DNA of 64,000 nucleotides. Source: Planctomycetota bacterium (GTDB lineage Bacteria; Planctomycetota; Planctomycetia; Pirellulales; Lacipirellulaceae). A model generated the notes under the pieces. It saw only the letters and a program-made list of their open reading frames with translations, had not been told where the DNA came from and made no database searches. The translations under genes were made by a program, and so were the position numbers. The stretch is taken from the NCBI GenBank assembly GCA_029259915.1, contig JAJDED010000061.1:124001-188000 (forward strand), in the 5' to 3' direction. Position 1 is the first letter of the stretch; each line of letters starts with the position of its first letter. Positions 62,158 through 64,000 of the stretch are shown here, one piece after another.

Positions 62158-63753
62158 TCAGCTCTCCATCGGTGCAGGTTCTACCCCATCAAGAAAACCG
62201 GCCAGGCTTCGCGAGCGATAGGGCGATTGCAGCTTGCGGACTGCCTTGGATTCGATTTGCCGAACACGCTCGCGTGTGACGGAAAAGATTTTCCCCACTT
62301 CTTCGAGTGTGTAGGTATAACCATCGGCCAAACCGTAGCGAAGTCGCAGAATCTCTCGTTCGCGGTGCGACAGCTCGGTCATCACCTCCTCAAGCCGTAG
62401 TTTGAGCGCTGCGAGATTCGTGTCGTAAAGGGGATCGTCTACGCACTTCTCCTCGAGGAATTCTCCGAAGTAATTGTCTTCGTAGTCGCCGACTGGCTGA
62501 TCGAGCGAGAGGGGCTGACGAGTCATTTTGTAAACGCAACGTGCGTCTTCGACCGAAAGCCCGGCGATTTCCGCAATCTCTTCTGGATTGGGCTCTCGGC
62601 CATGCTCTTGGACAAAATCGGCCGTCACCGTGCGAACCTTGCTCATCGTATCAATCATGTGTACAGGTAACCGAATCGTGCGGCTTTGGTCGGCAATCGC
62701 ACGCGTAATCGCCTGACGAATCCACCAGGTGGCATACGTCGAGAACTTGTACCCGCGAGCATGCTCGAATTTGTCAACCGCACGCATCAGGCCCGTGTTT
62801 CCCTCTTGGATCAAGTCGAGAAAACTCATTCCACGGTTGCGATAGCGTTTGGCAATCGACACAACCAATCGCAGATTGGCTGCGGAAAGATTTCGTTTGG
62901 CGGCATCATAAGCTTCCTTACGCCGGAGTGTGCGCTGCTTGAGCCGCTTCAAGGTATGGGGAGTTTCCAAAGTGATCCGCATCAAGTATCGCAACTCTTC
63001 CCGTAACTCGATTTCCTGAGCAGAATGCAATAGTTGTTCAGGGTGGGCCAACTGCTGTTTGACTACCATCATTCGTGTAGCAATCTCGTGCAACTGTTCC
63101 ATGCAAGGCAGCAAACGTTGCAGTCGCAAATCGAGTTCTTCCACCAACCGCACAGCTTTATTGCGTCGGCAGACAAGTCTTCGCCAGGCTGCTCGCTTTT
63201 CTGCCAATGTGGCGCGACAACTCACCGCTTTGCTAAAGTCGACTTGATTTTGAGCCAAGAGTCGGCGAATCGTTGCCAGATTCGGGGGAATTCGCTTCAG
63301 CACACGTTTTTTTTCCGCCGTGTTCGTCACGGAGATTTCAATCGTACGATCCAATCGCAGGTTGCCATCGGCAACTTTCTGCAACAGTTCTACGGCGCCG
63401 TGCAGTAAAAAGTCGTTTGCCAACATCGTGAGACGGAACCGAGTGCGCGTGAATTCTATCCGCTTAGCAGACGAGACTTCCATCTCGCGCGAAAGCATCG
63501 GAATCTCGCCCATCTGCATCAGATACATGCGTACCGGATCGTCGATCGCCGCAGTTTCATTGCTTTCGAATGCTTCCGCTGCTTTGACCTTGCCCTTGGC
63601 TGATTCAACCTTGGCATCCGGTGCAGCCTTGCCGTTGGACATACTCGCACCGTTGAGCTTATTCCGACCTTTCGGGGTGCCATTCGTTTTGGCTTTCCCG
63701 TTGGATTGAACTTTCCCATTTCTTGCAGAGCTCTTGTTTGGTTTACGTGGCAC
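62158..63753 (-). CDS. rpoD: RNA polymerase sigma factor, RpoD/SigA family
   Basis: GTG 63753 is chosen because GAGGAA lies 6 bases upstream; a TTG at 63804 would add 17 residues. The 531-residue protein has a Lys/Asn-rich disordered start, region 1.2 ([20 protein letters not shown]), a nonconserved helical insert of about 170 residues, and region 2 ([38 protein letters not shown]). Region 3 and region 4 with helix-turn-helix ([20 protein letters not shown]) follow. It lacks the acidic region 1.1 of E. coli sigma-70. It is the main candidate for the factor recognising the TTGNNN/TAGAAT promoters noted here. Confidence 0.88.
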   Translation of the reverse strand: MPRKPNKSSARNGKVQSNGKAKTNGTPKGRNKLNGASMSNGKAAPDAKVESAKGKVKAAEAFESNETAAIDDPVRMYLMQMGEIPMLSREMEVSSAKRIEFTRTRFRLTMLANDFLLHGAVELLQKVADGNLRLDRTIEISVTNTAEKKRVLKRIPPNLATIRRLLAQNQVDFSKAVSCRATLAEKRAAWRRLVCRRNKAVRLVEELDLRLQRLLPCMEQLHEIATRMMVVKQQLAHPEQLLHSAQEIELREELRYLMRITLETPHTLKRLKQRTLRRKEAYDAAKRNLSAANLRLVVSIAKRYRNRGMSFLDLIQEGNTGLMRAVDKFEHARGYKFSTYATWWIRQAITRAIADQSRTIRLPVHMIDTMSKVRTVTADFVQEHGREPNPEEIAEIAGLSVEDARCVYKMTRQPLSLDQPVGDYEDNYFGEFLEEKCVDDPLYDTNLAALKLRLEEVMTELSHREREILRLRYGLADGYTYTLEEVGKIFSVTRERVRQIESKAVRKLQSPYRSRSLAGFLDGVEPAPMES

Positions 63754-64000
63754 GGCAGCTTCCTCGGGACTGTGGGACGGGTCGACGGTTACGACGACGC
63801 TCAAATCGCAGTCTTCATGCCGGGATAGGCGGTGACACTGGCCATGCAGGCAATAAGGTGAGTAGCACCAATAGGTTGCGCTACCCCAAGTAGCAATCTA
63901 GCGGGACCGGTGGCTGCCAAAGATGTTTACCAAAAACCTCAGTGGTGTTCTGAGGCGTTGATAAACCGCAACCAACGAGTGACGAAGCCCACAGAAACCA
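63754..64000. other. Upstream region of the sigma-factor gene, no further gene seen
   Basis: It contains a five-codon frame ATGAAGACTGCGATT whose TGA overlaps the alternative TTG start at 63804. No other frame of note is visible up to the window end. Confidence 0.35.

Overview
The window reads as chromosomal DNA of a planctomycete, probably of the Pirellulales type. This is an inference from content: a secreted protein ending in an SHD1-like domain, a DUF1573 periplasmic protein, a PEP-CTERM protein, a PurS-PurL fusion, a membrane pyrophosphatase, many conserved-looking but unrecognised exported or zinc-ribbon proteins, few Shine-Dalgarno sites, and abundant dispersed palindromic repeats. Base composition is moderately GC-rich. 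Several candidate promoters share a -10 hexamer TAGAAT.

0-45 kb is a housekeeping backbone. In order it holds the end of an AI-2E-type permease; a YhaN-like SMC/Rad50-type ATPase with a partner metallophosphoesterase that has lost most metal ligands; an acidic protein-ileS-purN operon; a PIG-L deacetylase; an RluD-type pseudouridine synthase coupled to a TPR membrane protein; a UvrD/Rep helicase; a ComM/YifB ATPase; a YggU protein and a YaeI-like phosphoesterase; a PAS-GAF-REC regulator without kinase; typA; exported hypotheticals; a HemG/HemY-type oxidase; an outer-membrane-barrel candidate; DUF1573; tyrA-purL-purQ; a triple zinc-ribbon membrane protein; a PEP-CTERM protein; holB; and the ion-pumping pyrophosphatase hppA. 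Repeats sit in most intergenic gaps, and one has inserted in frame into ileS.

45-58 kb is accessory. After tRNA-Ser(GCU) come an orphan PD-(D/E)XK-like protein, two small membrane proteins and a cupin/JmjC-like oxygenase. Next is a block of eleven minus-strand genes (48.2-52.9 kb): a cytidylyltransferase-like plus CDP-alcohol transferase pair, BON, STAS, CsrA, TPR and small unknown proteins. This block is bracketed by the 3' end of the oxygenase gene and a second diverged copy of that 3' end at 53.15-53.30 kb. Immediately beyond, a 1401-residue SF1 helicase with a C-terminal Vsr/MTES-like nuclease and a winged-helix-like tail lies between two identical 38-bp direct repeats (53444-53481 and 58056-58093). 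Its stop codon lies inside an integron attC-like palindrome. This is the best candidate in the window for a mobile, defence-type system.

58-64 kb returns to backbone: two secreted thioredoxin-fold proteins, a bPH-like membrane protein, a zinc-ribbon protein, an HNH endonuclease and an RpoD-family sigma factor.

All functions are assigned by reading motifs in translated sequence. No database search was possible.
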